Shown: one piece after another, positions 24,781-33,538 of the stretch
Layout of the letters: every line of letters starts with the position of its first letter
Position numbering within the stretch: the first letter of the stretch is position 1
Origin: Candidatus Cottocaccamicrobium excrementipullorum
GTDB lineage: Bacteria > Bacillota > Clostridia > Lachnospirales > Lachnospiraceae
DNA: 64,000 bases
Direction: 5' to 3'
Assembly: GCA_018713255.1 (NCBI GenBank)
Contig: DVFL01000012.1
Location: 62,001-126,000 of the forward strand
Notes under the pieces: model-generated
What the model was told of the DNA's origin: nothing
Seen by the model: only the letters and a program-made list of their open reading frames with translations
Database searches by the model: none
Made by a program: the position numbers and the translations under genes

Positions 24781-26517
24781 ATGAAGGATTACATGAAAAT
24801 CTACAATGAGTGGCTGACGAATCCATATTTTGACGAAGCCACGAAAGAAGAGCTTCGTGCCATTGCGGGGGATGAAAACGAGATTAAAGAGCGGTTTTAT
24901 ATGGATCTGGAATTTGGTACGGCAGGCCTGAGAGGAATTATCGGCGCCGGAATTAACCGGATGAATATTTATGTGGTGCGCCGCGCTACGCAGGGCCTGG
25001 CTAATTACATTATTAAGCAGGGCGGAGCCTCCAAAGGCGTGGCCATTGCCTATGATTCCCGTCATATGTCTCCAGAGTTTGCTATGGAAGCGGCAATGAC
25101 TCTGGCAGCCAACGGCATTAAGGCCTATAAATTCGAGTCTCTTCGTCCGACTCCTGAGCTGTCCTTTGCAGTCCGTGAGTTAGGCTGCATCGCCGGCATC
25201 AATATTACGGCCAGTCATAACCCGCCGGAGTATAACGGCTATAAGGTATACTGGGAGGACGGCGCTCAGTTTACTCCGCCTCATGATAAAGGCGTTACGG
25301 AAGAAGTACTGGCCATCGAGGATTTGTCTGCCGTTAAGGTGACTGATGAAGCATCTGCTACGGCAGCCGGCTTATATCAGGTTATTGGAGCGGATATTGA
25401 CGATAAATACATTGCTCAGGTAAAGGCGCAGGTGGTTAACCAGGCTGCCATCGACAGAATGCAGGATCAGATCACTATTATTTATACGCCTCTTCACGGA
25501 ACCGGCAATATTCCTGCCAGAAGAGTGATGAAGGAAATCGGATTCACCCATGTGTACGTAGTGCCGGAGCAGGAGCTTCCAGATGGCGACTTCCCCACAG
25601 TAAGCTATCCTAATCCTGAGGCGAAGGAGGCTTTCGAGCTGGGATTAAAGCTGGCGAAGGAGAAGAATGCAGATCTTGTGCTGGCCACAGACCCTGACGC
25701 AGACCGCCTTGGCGTTTATGTTAAGGATACCAAGTCTGGAGAGTATATCCCGCTCACCGGCAACATGTCTGGTTCCCTGCTCTGCGAGTATGTGCTGAGC
25801 CAGAAGGCTGCTGCAGGAAAGATTCCGGAAGACGGCCAGGTAGTAAAATCCATCGTTTCTACTAATCTGATTGACGCAGTGGCAAAGAACTATGGCTGTC
25901 AGCTGATCGAGGTGCTTACTGGATTTAAGTGGATCGGCCAGCAGATTTTAAAGAATGAAAAGACTGGCAAGGGACATTATCTGTTCGGCATGGAGGAAAG
26001 CTACGGCTGCCTTATCGGTACCTATGCCCGGGACAAGGATGCAATTTCTGCCACCGCCGCGCTCTGTGAGGCTGCTGCATATTACAAAGAGAAAGGCATG
26101 ACCTTATGGGATGCCATGATCGCGATGTACGAAAAGTACGGCTACTATAAAGATACCGTTCAGTCCATCGGATTAAAGGGCATTGAAGGTTTAGCCAAGA
26201 TCCAGTCTATTATGGAAACGCTGCGGAACAACACTCCGGCTGAGGTAGGAGGCTATAAGGTAGTATCTGCAAGAGACTACAAGATGGATACCATTAAAGA
26301 TATGGCGACCGGCGAGGTGAAGCCTACTGGCCTTCCTTCTTCTAATGTGCTTTACTATGATCTGGAGGACGATGCATGGCTGTGCGTAAGACCTTCTGGA
26401 ACGGAGCCTAAGATCAAGTTCTATTACGGCATTAAGGGAGCTTCCCTGGAAGATGCAGAGGCGAAATCAGAAGCTCTGGGCAAGGCAGTAAAGGCCATGG
26501 TAGATGCGATGCTGTAA
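24781..26517 (+). CDS. Phospho-sugar mutase (phosphoglucomutase/phosphomannomutase)
   Basis: Alpha-D-phosphohexomutase that interconverts glucose 1- and 6-phosphate (or mannose phosphates). Key loops: phosphoserine in ITASHNPPEYNGYK near residue 146, metal-binding DPDADRLG near 305, sugar-binding GMEESYG near 400 and the phosphate-binding RPSGTEPKIKFY near 535. 578 aa fits the PgcA-like group. I chose ATG 24781 (MKDYMKIYNEW), preceded by AGGAGGAG at 12 nt; the in-frame ATG at 24679 falls inside the -10 box and cannot be the start. Monocistronic between its own promoter and terminator. Confidence 0.96.
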   Translation: MKDYMKIYNEWLTNPYFDEATKEELRAIAGDENEIKERFYMDLEFGTAGLRGIIGAGINRMNIYVVRRATQGLANYIIKQGGASKGVAIAYDSRHMSPEFAMEAAMTLAANGIKAYKFESLRPTPELSFAVRELGCIAGINITASHNPPEYNGYKVYWEDGAQFTPPHDKGVTEEVLAIEDLSAVKVTDEASATAAGLYQVIGADIDDKYIAQVKAQVVNQAAIDRMQDQITIIYTPLHGTGNIPARRVMKEIGFTHVYVVPEQELPDGDFPTVSYPNPEAKEAFELGLKLAKEKNADLVLATDPDADRLGVYVKDTKSGEYIPLTGNMSGSLLCEYVLSQKAAAGKIPEDGQVVKSIVSTNLIDAVAKNYGCQLIEVLTGFKWIGQQILKNEKTGKGHYLFGMEESYGCLIGTYARDKDAISATAALCEAAAYYKEKGMTLWDAMIAMYEKYGYYKDTVQSIGLKGIEGLAKIQSIMETLRNNTPAEVGGYKVVSARDYKMDTIKDMATGEVKPTGLPSSNVLYYDLEDDAWLCVRPSGTEPKIKFYYGIKGASLEDAEAKSEALGKAVKAMVDAML

Positions 26518-26547
26518 ATCTTCATAAAATTTAAGGGATAACAAATG

Positions 26548-26578
26548 AGAGCTGCCTTGAGGATGAGGCAGCTCTTTT
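26548..26578 (+). terminator. Intrinsic terminator after the mutase gene
   Basis: AGAGCTGCCT/AGGCAGCTCT perfect 10-bp stem with an 8-nt loop and a TTTT tail. Confidence 0.85.
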
Positions 26579-26666
26579 GTGCAATTTTTGTGTCATCAGA
26601 CCAAAAGAGAGATTGGGGGAGGGGAGCGCTGCGTTTAGGAGGCGATGCCTTTTCTGATTTGGGGAA

Positions 26667-26695
26667 TTGCCATTTTTCTGGTTATATCGTATAAT
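26667..26695 (+). promoter_or_regulatory. Promoter of the DUF368 gene
   Basis: TTGCCA (26667-26672), 17-nt spacer, TATAAT (26690-26695). Confidence 0.8.
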
Positions 26696-26751
26696 AGCTA
26701 AATAATTTCCACCGGTTGCGGTGATTCTAAAAGAAAGGATGTAATCATTAA

Positions 26752-27573
26752 ATGAATAATTGGATGGAAAGCCTGAAAGTGTGCCTGAAAGGGGCATGGA
26801 TTGGCGGAACCATGATGATTCCCGGAGTCAGCGGCGGTACCATGGCTATTATCATGGGAATTTATGACCGGCTCCTTAGTTCTATTACCACCATTCTTGC
26901 TGATAAGGAGAAAAGAATGGAAAGCTTCTTTTTCCTGCTTAAGTTCTGCATCGGCGGTCTGCTGGGAATTCTCATTGTGGCCAAGCCTTTTTCCATGCTT
27001 TTGGAGAAGTTCCCCATGCCGGTATCCTGGTTCTTTATTGGAGCGGTAGCCGGAGGAATTCCGATGATCTATAAAAAATCAGGACAGAAGATTCTTTCAG
27101 TAAAGGGAATCGCTTATGTAGTGGCAGGCATGCTGGTGCTGATTCTGTTTACCATGGGGCAGAACTGGCTGGCGGCCTCCGGCGGCGGTCAGATTGATGG
27201 ATTTTTGGGACTGTTTATTGCCGGAGTCGTTTCTTCGGCGGCCTTAATCCTGCCAGGGATCAGCGTTTCTTATTTTTTGCTGATTCTGGGACTGTATGAG
27301 CCCATTCTCCAGGCGATTCAGACCCTGGATATCCTGTATTTGCTTCCTCTGGGGCTTGGATTAGTGATTGGTATTTTTGCTGTTTCCGGAATCCTGGAAA
27401 AATGGATGAACCGGTATCCGGCCTGCGCTTATTTGATGATTTTGGGATTTGTGCTGGTATCTTTAGGGGAGATTAATCCTGGTCTTCCTTCTGGCTTGGA
27501 AATTCCCATCTGCATCGTAACCTGCCTGGCAGGATTTGCTTTCCTGTACTGGATGTCTACTAAGGAAGATTAG
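26752..27573 (+). CDS. DUF368 membrane protein, polyprenyl-phosphate transporter (PopT-like)
   Basis: Polytopic membrane protein of the DUF368 family, which recent work identified as flippases recycling undecaprenyl phosphate for wall synthesis. Signature GAWIGGTMMIPGVSGGTMAIIMGIYDRLL is split here as GAWIGGTMMIPGVSGG and the TMAIIMGIYDRLL after it (residues 14-42), and a second related pattern, GVVSSAALILPGISVSYFLL, occurs near 158, consistent with an internal repeat. About eight hydrophobic helices; 273 aa is typical. AAAGGA ribosome site upstream. It stands alone between its own promoter and terminator, so neighbours give no functional hint. Confidence 0.9.
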   Translation: MNNWMESLKVCLKGAWIGGTMMIPGVSGGTMAIIMGIYDRLLSSITTILADKEKRMESFFFLLKFCIGGLLGILIVAKPFSMLLEKFPMPVSWFFIGAVAGGIPMIYKKSGQKILSVKGIAYVVAGMLVLILFTMGQNWLAASGGGQIDGFLGLFIAGVVSSAALILPGISVSYFLLILGLYEPILQAIQTLDILYLLPLGLGLVIGIFAVSGILEKWMNRYPACAYLMILGFVLVSLGEINPGLPSGLEIPICIVTCLAGFAFLYWMSTKED

Positions 27574-27605
27574 CAGCGTCCCTTGCAGAAGGGATAGGAG
27601 AAAGA

Positions 27606-27650
27606 GAACCTCTGGAACCGGGAAAAACCGGCGGACAGGGGTTCTTTTTT
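27606..27650 (+). terminator. Intrinsic terminator after the DUF368 gene
   Basis: GAACC(T)CTG...CAGGGGTTC outer stem with an internal CCGG/CCGG stem, followed by a run of T at 27645-27650. Confidence 0.8.
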
Positions 27651-27711
27651 ATGGAGAAATTAAGCAGAAGACGGCGGCAGACAGGGGAAAAGGAAACCGG
27701 AAAATATGGAA

Positions 27712-27826
27712 TGTAAGTACTTACAAAAAAATCTCAAAAACTATTGATTTTATCCATAGGATGTAGTATAGTATCCATAGAAATTAAAAGCACCCGCAAC
27801 GATTTGGGGAAATGTAAGGGCTTACA
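27712..27826. promoter_or_regulatory. Two matched operators flanking the uxaB promoter
   Basis: TGTAAGTACTTACA (27712-27725) and TGTAAGGGCTTACA (27813-27826) are the same dyad, TGTAAG-N2-CTTACA, and each is preceded by A and followed by an A-run. Between them lies a promoter: TTGATT 27744-27749, 17-nt spacer, TATAGT 27767-27772, with a 9-bp direct repeat TATCCATAG at 27751 and 27772. One operator is upstream and one downstream of the start, the classic arrangement for repression by looping. LacI- or GntR-family binding is likely; the repressor gene is not in the window. Confidence 0.75.
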
Positions 27827-27857
27827 AAAAAACCAACACAAATGGAGGTAGCGAAGG

Positions 27858-29198
27858 ATGAGCACACAGGTAAAAGAAACAGTAATTCAGTTTGGCGAAG
27901 GCGGATTCTTGCGCGGATTCGTTGATTACTTCTTTCATAAGCTGAGAGAGAAGGGATTATACGATGGAAAGATCGTAGTGGTACAGCCCATTGAGAAAGG
28001 AATGTGCCAGATGCTGGCAGATCAGAACTGCGAGTACAATTTGTTCCTCCGCGGCATTGAGAACGGCAAGGTAGTAAATGAGCATACCCATGTAACTTCC
28101 ATTTCCAGAGCGTTGAATCCTTATACCCAGTATGAGGAATACATTGCACTGGCTGAGAATCCAGATCTGCGGGTGCTGGTATCCAACACCACTGAGGCTG
28201 GCATTGAGTATCTGGGCACTGAGAAGCTGACCGATACTCCTCCTAAATCCTATCCGGCTAAGCTGACCCAGTTCCTGTATAAGAGATTCCAGGCAGGATT
28301 AAAGGGAATGATTCTTCTTCCCTGCGAGCTGATTGACAACAACGCCGACAACTTAAAGGCCTGTGTGTTAAAGTATGCCGATCTTTGGGAGTTAGGCGAT
28401 GACTTTAAGAACTGGATTGAGACGGAGAACGATTTCTGCAATACGCTGGTAGACCGTATCGTAACCGGCTATCCTAGAGATGAGGTAGAGGAGCTGACCA
28501 AGCAGATCGGCTACAAGGATAACCTGATTGATACTGCTGAAATTTTCCACCTTTGGGTAATCGGCGGTCATCACGAGGATGAGCTTCCCTTCCAGACTGC
28601 AGGCTATAACATTGTATGGACAGATGACGTTAAGCCTTATAAGAAGAGAAAAGTCCGCATCTTAAACGGAGGCCACACTTCTATGGTATTAGGCGCTTAC
28701 CTGTACGGACTGGAGACGGTAGGCCAGTGCTTAAAGGATGAGACCGTAAGCACATACTTAAAGAAGTGTCTGTTCGATGAGATTGTACCTACTCTGGGAA
28801 ATACGGAGACGGATATTAAGTTTGCTCAGGATGTTCTGGAGCGTTTCTCCAATCCCTTTATCAAGCACATGCTGTTAAGCATTGCCTTAAATTCCGTAAG
28901 CAAGTTCCAGGTTCGCGTACTGCCCACCATTCTGGAGTACAAGGAAAAGTTCGGAAAGTATCCGGCAGCGCTTACCTTCTCCATGGCCAGCCTGATTGCT
29001 TTCTATCGTACCGATAAAGCTAATGACGGTCAGGAGATCATGGACTTCATGAAGACCGCTTCTGTAGAAGAGATCATGAAGAGAGAGGATTACTGGCATG
29101 CAGACCTGACGGAGATGATCCCCTTAGTACAGCGGTATTATGATCTGATCCAGGAGAAGGGCATGGCAGAGGCTTACAAGGTAGTTCTGGCAGAGTAA
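27858..29198 (+). CDS. uxaB: Tagaturonate reductase (altronate oxidoreductase)
   Basis: NAD-dependent polyol/uronate dehydrogenase of the mannitol dehydrogenase superfamily, converting D-tagaturonate to D-altronate in galacturonate breakdown. The Rossmann start is FGEGGFLRGFVDYF at residues 12-25. RILNGGHTSM near 270 carries the conserved Lys/Asn/His region of the family, preceded by KKRKV. 446 aa is a little shorter than the E. coli enzyme. The GGAGG ribosome site is followed by an ATG at 27858. It is monocistronic, bracketed by paired operators and a terminator; the rest of the galacturonate pathway is outside the window, but GH28 and the sugar importer fit the same diet. Confidence 0.93.
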   Translation: MSTQVKETVIQFGEGGFLRGFVDYFFHKLREKGLYDGKIVVVQPIEKGMCQMLADQNCEYNLFLRGIENGKVVNEHTHVTSISRALNPYTQYEEYIALAENPDLRVLVSNTTEAGIEYLGTEKLTDTPPKSYPAKLTQFLYKRFQAGLKGMILLPCELIDNNADNLKACVLKYADLWELGDDFKNWIETENDFCNTLVDRIVTGYPRDEVEELTKQIGYKDNLIDTAEIFHLWVIGGHHEDELPFQTAGYNIVWTDDVKPYKKRKVRILNGGHTSMVLGAYLYGLETVGQCLKDETVSTYLKKCLFDEIVPTLGNTETDIKFAQDVLERFSNPFIKHMLLSIALNSVSKFQVRVLPTILEYKEKFGKYPAALTFSMASLIAFYRTDKANDGQEIMDFMKTASVEEIMKREDYWHADLTEMIPLVQRYYDLIQEKGMAEAYKVVLAE

Positions 29199-29291
29199 GT
29201 ATCTGCGGTTCGGCAGGCAGTATTTGCTGAATGTTAAGATTGCGTTTATCGGCATATTTGATGTACATGCCATTTCCATAATGTTCCCAAG

Positions 29292-29328
29292 AAAGACCCG
29301 TTCAGGCTGAGCGCCTGAGCGGGTCTTT
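29292..29328. terminator. Bidirectional terminator
   Basis: AAAGACCCGTTCAGG pairs with CCTGAGCGGGTCTTT (15 bp, one G-U), A-rich on the left and T-rich on the right, between the convergent uxaB and GH31 genes. Confidence 0.88.
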
Positions 29329-29347
29329 TCTGCTGCAGGGGGGAAAA

Positions 29348-31363
29348 TCATTTTTCGGCAGAGGAAAAAACCTGGGCTCCGTTTTTAAGGAACAGGGGAA
29401 TTTCCTCAAGAGGAGCGGAAACGTCCACCCTTTGTCCCCCTGGATAAATCTTTCCCGTAGCCATTTCTGTCCACTGAGCGCCGGAAGGAAGATAAACGCT
29501 GCGGCGGCGGATTCCGGCATCCAGAACTGGGGCCACTAAAAGGTCATGGCCAAACAGATATACGTCTTCAGCGTCCCAGGCTTCGGCATCCTGAGGGAAG
29601 TCATAGAATAAGGGCTTCATCACCGGCGTTCCTTTTTCATGGGCTTCCTTCATGGCCTGATTTAAGTAGTCCTTCATTGACTGGCGAAGATGGATAAAGC
29701 GGACCATCATTTCCTGAACATGAGGGGGATAGCTCCATACTTCGTTGCCGGCTCCAGATGCCGGGGTGCCAGGAATAGCCGGCTTGTGGGGATCCCGGTC
29801 TCCATGAAGCCGCATCACCGGACAGAAGGTTCCGAACTGGAACCAGCGCATAAGGAGCTCGTGGAAAGCGGGATCGTAGATATTTCCCCCGTGAAAGCCG
29901 CCGATATCTGCCGTCCACCAGGGAATTCCGGCCATTCCCATGTTGAGGCCGGCGGTAAATTGATTCCGCAGATAGGTGAAGGTGGAGGGAACATCGCCCG
30001 ACCATACAAGAGCGCCGAAACGCTGGGAACCTGCCCAGGCGCAGCGGATCAGGTTAATGGGATTTTCGATTCCTGCATCCTTCATGCCTTCGTAAAAGGC
30101 TCTGGCGTAACAGGCCGGATATTCGTTGGCGCATTCCAGAGCCTGGCCGTCATAATAGCGGTAATTGTCAAAATCCGGGACGGTGTATTCCGGTTCAGCT
30201 TCGTCCAGCCAGAATAAAGCAACTCCTTTATCCAGATAATTTTTCTTGGCGGCCTGCCAGATAAAGTCCCGGGCCTCCGGGTTGGTTGTATCCGTAAAGC
30301 TTTCCATGCCGCGGAACTCCATGGCGGCATCGATTCCTCGGTTGGTGCGGATGAACAGATCCCTCTCCTTCATCTCCTGATAATGGACAGAGTGCCGGTC
30401 TACCGTAGGCCAGATAGATACCATCAATTTGATGCCCATGGAATTCAGCTCTTTGATCATGGCTTCTGGATCAGGGAAGTACTTAGGATCGAAGGTCCAG
30501 TCCCCCTGTTGAGGCCAGTGGAAAAAGTCAATGACGATCACGCTTAAGGGAATCCGGCGGCGGAAGTATTCTCTGGCTACTTGAAGAACTTCTTCTTGTG
30601 TTTCATAGCGGAGCTTGCACTGCCAGAAGCCTAAGGCGAATTCCGGCATCATGGGCACCTTTCCGGTCACGCAGCTGTAACGCTCCACAATTTCTGCGGG
30701 AGTATCTCCTGCGGTGATCCAGTAATCAATTTCTTTGGCGGACTGAGAAGAAAATTCCGTAAGATTCATGCCGAACACTGCCTGTCCCACTGCGGGGTTA
30801 TTCCATAACAGGCCGTAGCCTTTGCTGGACACCATAAAGGGGACGCTGGCCTGGGTATTTTTCTGGGCAAGCTCAAGACAGCAGCCTTTCAGATTTAAGT
30901 AGGGCTGTTGGTATTGTCCCATGCCGTAGATCTTTTCCTTGTCGTCTGCTTCAAAGCGAAGGCTCAGGGAATAATTGTCCCCGCCGGCGCTTTTATAGGT
31001 TCTTGCAGCCATGCGGCACATGGTGATTTGATCCAGATCATTCCAGTCCTGGGTGCCGTAGTTCCAGGAGCGGTAATATTCTTTCAGGAGCAGATTGCCC
31101 TGCCGGTCGAAAAATGACATTTTTCCATAAGGAGTAATTTGAAGGGTAAGGCTTTGATCAGCGCTGGTGACAGAAGCTCCTTCAGAGGTAATCTGAATGG
31201 ATGCTTCAGGGGTGGGGACTTGAAGAAGCGCCCAGTTTCTCTGAGTAAAAAATTTGTTTTCTGTGGCTCTTACCCGGAATCCGCTGCCCCAAGGGCGGAT
31301 TTCCATCAGTTCTCTGCGGCGGCGAAACACCAGTGCGCCGTCTTGTTCTTTAAAAAATTCCAT
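29348..31363 (-). CDS. Glycoside hydrolase family 31 (alpha-glucosidase/alpha-xylosidase-like)
   Basis: Retaining alpha-glycosidase with a GH31 TIM barrel. An N-terminal beta-sandwich occupies about 1-225. The barrel starts near PEFALGFWQCKLRYETQEEV. The nucleophile is Asp 387 in FWLDEAEPE and the acid/base Asp 457 in VWSGDVPSTF; the substrate-loop IDFFHWPQQGDWTFDP near 280 is typical of the subgroup. C-terminal beta domain with VYLPSGAQWTEMATGKIY. 671 aa, no signal peptide, so it acts on imported oligosaccharides. The exact linkage cannot be fixed from motifs. Divergent from an AraC regulator gene, which is its likely activator. Confidence 0.93.
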   Translation of the reverse strand: MEFFKEQDGALVFRRRRELMEIRPWGSGFRVRATENKFFTQRNWALLQVPTPEASIQITSEGASVTSADQSLTLQITPYGKMSFFDRQGNLLLKEYYRSWNYGTQDWNDLDQITMCRMAARTYKSAGGDNYSLSLRFEADDKEKIYGMGQYQQPYLNLKGCCLELAQKNTQASVPFMVSSKGYGLLWNNPAVGQAVFGMNLTEFSSQSAKEIDYWITAGDTPAEIVERYSCVTGKVPMMPEFALGFWQCKLRYETQEEVLQVAREYFRRRIPLSVIVIDFFHWPQQGDWTFDPKYFPDPEAMIKELNSMGIKLMVSIWPTVDRHSVHYQEMKERDLFIRTNRGIDAAMEFRGMESFTDTTNPEARDFIWQAAKKNYLDKGVALFWLDEAEPEYTVPDFDNYRYYDGQALECANEYPACYARAFYEGMKDAGIENPINLIRCAWAGSQRFGALVWSGDVPSTFTYLRNQFTAGLNMGMAGIPWWTADIGGFHGGNIYDPAFHELLMRWFQFGTFCPVMRLHGDRDPHKPAIPGTPASGAGNEVWSYPPHVQEMMVRFIHLRQSMKDYLNQAMKEAHEKGTPVMKPLFYDFPQDAEAWDAEDVYLFGHDLLVAPVLDAGIRRRSVYLPSGAQWTEMATGKIYPGGQRVDVSAPLEEIPLFLKNGAQVFSSAEK

Positions 31364-31420
31364 ACGATTTTCCTTTCTGCAGTTCCTTTGCCGGCGGACG
31401 CCGGATGATCAGCATAAATA

Positions 31421-31467
31421 ATTATACGGCCCGGGTCGTTGTCATTTCCAGTCATCCCATTTATAAT
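31421..31467. promoter_or_regulatory. Divergent promoter region GH31/AraC
   Basis: Plus strand: TTGTCA (31439-31444), 17-nt spacer, TATAAT (31462-31467), a good promoter for the AraC gene. Minus strand: TATAAT at 31426-31421 with a poor -35 (GGAAAT), fitting activator-dependent expression of GH31. A GGCCCGGG-type GC block lies between the two. Confidence 0.65.
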
Positions 31468-31523
31468 AGTAGACAAAAATTAACCTTTGGGTGCGATGCC
31501 GGAAACAGAAAGGAAGGCGGAAT

Positions 31524-32309
31524 ATGATCGTTTATGAAGGGTGTCATTTCGGAGAAAAAGGTCACCGAGCCTGCTATGGATTTGCCAATTTTTCTGTGGT
31601 GCCTCATTTTCATCGGAGCAATGAATTGCTGTATGTGGAAGAAGGAAATATGAGGGCAGAAACGGATGGACGCACTTTTTGGCTGGGGGCTGGAGATTTG
31701 CTTTTGGTGCTGCCTTATGAGATTCATGCCTATGAGACCCAGGGGCCGTCTAAATGTCAGGTGGCGGTGTTTTCTCCAGATTATTTGAGCGAATTTTCCG
31801 CCATGGGAACAAAGTATGCCTTGGAAAATCCGGTCATTTCTCTGGGAAAAGAAGCGGCGGAGTTTATGCGCTTTTCTCTGCTGGGAAACCAGGAAAATAT
31901 ATGGATGAGCAAGGCGTTTCTTTATTATGTGGCTGGAAGGCTGGAGATGGAAACACGGGTTGTGCCCAGGAGAAGAGAGCGGACTGATCTGCTGCACAAT
32001 ATTCTTCTTTATATCCAGGAAAACTTTCAGCAGGAAATCAGTCTTTCCTCTATGGCCCTTTCTCTTGGTTATAGTCCGGTATATTGCTCCAGATATTTGA
32101 ATCAGACAGTAAACCAGTCCTTTGCAGAGCTGGTTAACCGGCATCGGATCAGCTACGGCGCTTACTTGTTGGAACATACAGAAGACACCGTCAGCGATAT
32201 TGCCTTTGCCTGCGGATATTCAGCGATCCGTTCTTTTAACCGGAACTTTAAAGCTCTGGAAGGGGTAACTCCCCGGGAGTACCGGAATGGAGCCCGATCT
32301 GCTCTTTAG
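31524..32309 (+). CDS. AraC-family transcriptional regulator
   Basis: N-terminal cupin sugar-sensing domain (VPHFHRSNELLYVEEGNMRAET and GAGDLLLVLPYEIH, residues about 20-80) and a C-terminal AraC double HTH (about 165-260; ISLSSMALSLGYSPVYCSRYL and VSDIAFACGYSAIRSFNRNFK). 261 aa from ATG 31524, chosen because GGAAGGCGG lies just before it; the in-frame ATG at 31491 lacks a ribosome site. Divergently transcribed from GH31, so probably its ligand-responsive activator. Confidence 0.92.
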   Translation: MIVYEGCHFGEKGHRACYGFANFSVVPHFHRSNELLYVEEGNMRAETDGRTFWLGAGDLLLVLPYEIHAYETQGPSKCQVAVFSPDYLSEFSAMGTKYALENPVISLGKEAAEFMRFSLLGNQENIWMSKAFLYYVAGRLEMETRVVPRRRERTDLLHNILLYIQENFQQEISLSSMALSLGYSPVYCSRYLNQTVNQSFAELVNRHRISYGAYLLEHTEDTVSDIAFACGYSAIRSFNRNFKALEGVTPREYRNGARSAL

Positions 32310-32424
32310 GTCCTTTGTTTACTCTTTTGTTTTTCGTATGGTTTTTTCGAAACGGATGTGCTATATTATCCTTAGCTGTGAAAGGAAGCCGGCAGGAGTC
32401 CGGCAAAGAAAGGGGTATGAAACC

Positions 32425-33354
32425 ATGAAAGATACGACTCTGGTTATTATGGCTGCAGGAATCGGGAGCCGGTTCGGCGGCGGCATCAAGCAGCTTGCGC
32501 CAGTGGGACCTAACGGAGAGATTATTATGGATTATTCCATTTATGATGCTCTGGAAGCTGGATTTAATAAGGTTGTGTTTATTATCCGAAGAGATCTGGA
32601 GAAGGATTTTAAAGAGATTATTGGAAATCGAATTGAGAAGCTGGTAACAGTAGAGTATGCTTACCAGGAGCTTGCGGATCTGCCGGCAGGCTTCCAGGTT
32701 CCTGAAGGCCGGAAGAAACCATGGGGAACAGGACAGGCGGTGCTTACGGTCAAGGGTTTGGTCAAGGAACCTTTCCTGGTGATTAATGCAGATGATTACT
32801 ATGGAAAGGAAGCGTTCCACCGGATTCATGACTATCTGGCGAATACTATGGATGAGAACCGGCAGGTGTATGATATCTGTATGGCAGGTTTTGTGCTGGC
32901 CAATACCTTAAGTGACAATGGAGCGGTAACCCGCGGGGTTTGTCAGGTAAACCCGGACGGTACTTTGAAGACGGTTACGGAGACCTATAATATCCGCATG
33001 GAAGAAGGAGAGCTGAAGGCGGAAACCGAGAAGGGAGAAGCTGTTTCGGTTCAGGGAAGCCAGCATGTATCAATGAATATGTGGGGACTTCCTCCGGCAT
33101 TTTTAGATGAGCTGGAGAAGCGTTTCCCGGCATTTTTAAAGGGTATTCCAGAAGGAAATCTGAAGGCGGAGTATCTTCTCCCGGGAATTATCGACGACCT
33201 GGTGCAGGAGAAAAAAGCAGTGGTAAGAATATTGGATACTCCAGATAAATGGTTCGGAGTAACGTATCAGGAGGATAAGGCGGCGGTAATCCAGGCGATC
33301 CAGAAACTGGTGGAGGACGGCGTTTATCCGAGGCAGCTGTTTGCAGGAGAGTAA
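32425..33354 (+). CDS. Sugar-nucleotidyltransferase-like protein
   Basis: NTP_transferase fold: the N-terminal MAAGIGSRFGGGIKQLAPVG carries the signature GxGxR and the Lys that bind the nucleotide triphosphate. WGTGQAVLTVKG near 105 and the metal-binding NADDYYG near 122 follow. 309 aa. It resembles UTP- or dTTP-glucose-1-phosphate transferases but lacks clear family-specific motifs, so the sugar is unknown. Start at 32425 (MKDTTLVIMAAG) with AAAGGGG 10 nt upstream; the frame is open further upstream but overlaps the AraC gene and has no ribosome site. Confidence 0.88.
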   Translation: MKDTTLVIMAAGIGSRFGGGIKQLAPVGPNGEIIMDYSIYDALEAGFNKVVFIIRRDLEKDFKEIIGNRIEKLVTVEYAYQELADLPAGFQVPEGRKKPWGTGQAVLTVKGLVKEPFLVINADDYYGKEAFHRIHDYLANTMDENRQVYDICMAGFVLANTLSDNGAVTRGVCQVNPDGTLKTVTETYNIRMEEGELKAETEKGEAVSVQGSQHVSMNMWGLPPAFLDELEKRFPAFLKGIPEGNLKAEYLLPGIIDDLVQEKKAVVRILDTPDKWFGVTYQEDKAAVIQAIQKLVEDGVYPRQLFAGE

Positions 33355-33538
33355 AGGCGGGAAAGCAAGAGGAGACCCCGGTTCTATAAAAGCAACCGGG
33401 GTAATTATGAAAAATCTATGTGCAATTTGTCTAAAGGAAGAAAGCTTTTCTGTAACTTTCTATACAAATAGTATAGGGATGGATTGTGAATAGAATATGA
33501 ACATCTTGTGAATAGATTGTAACAGTTCAGGAGGTACT

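Noticed and set aside
27712-27826. Reading of the uxaB palindromes as CcpA cre sites
   Set aside because: cre sites have a central CG; these have TA and GG, and two identical copies fit a dedicated regulator better.
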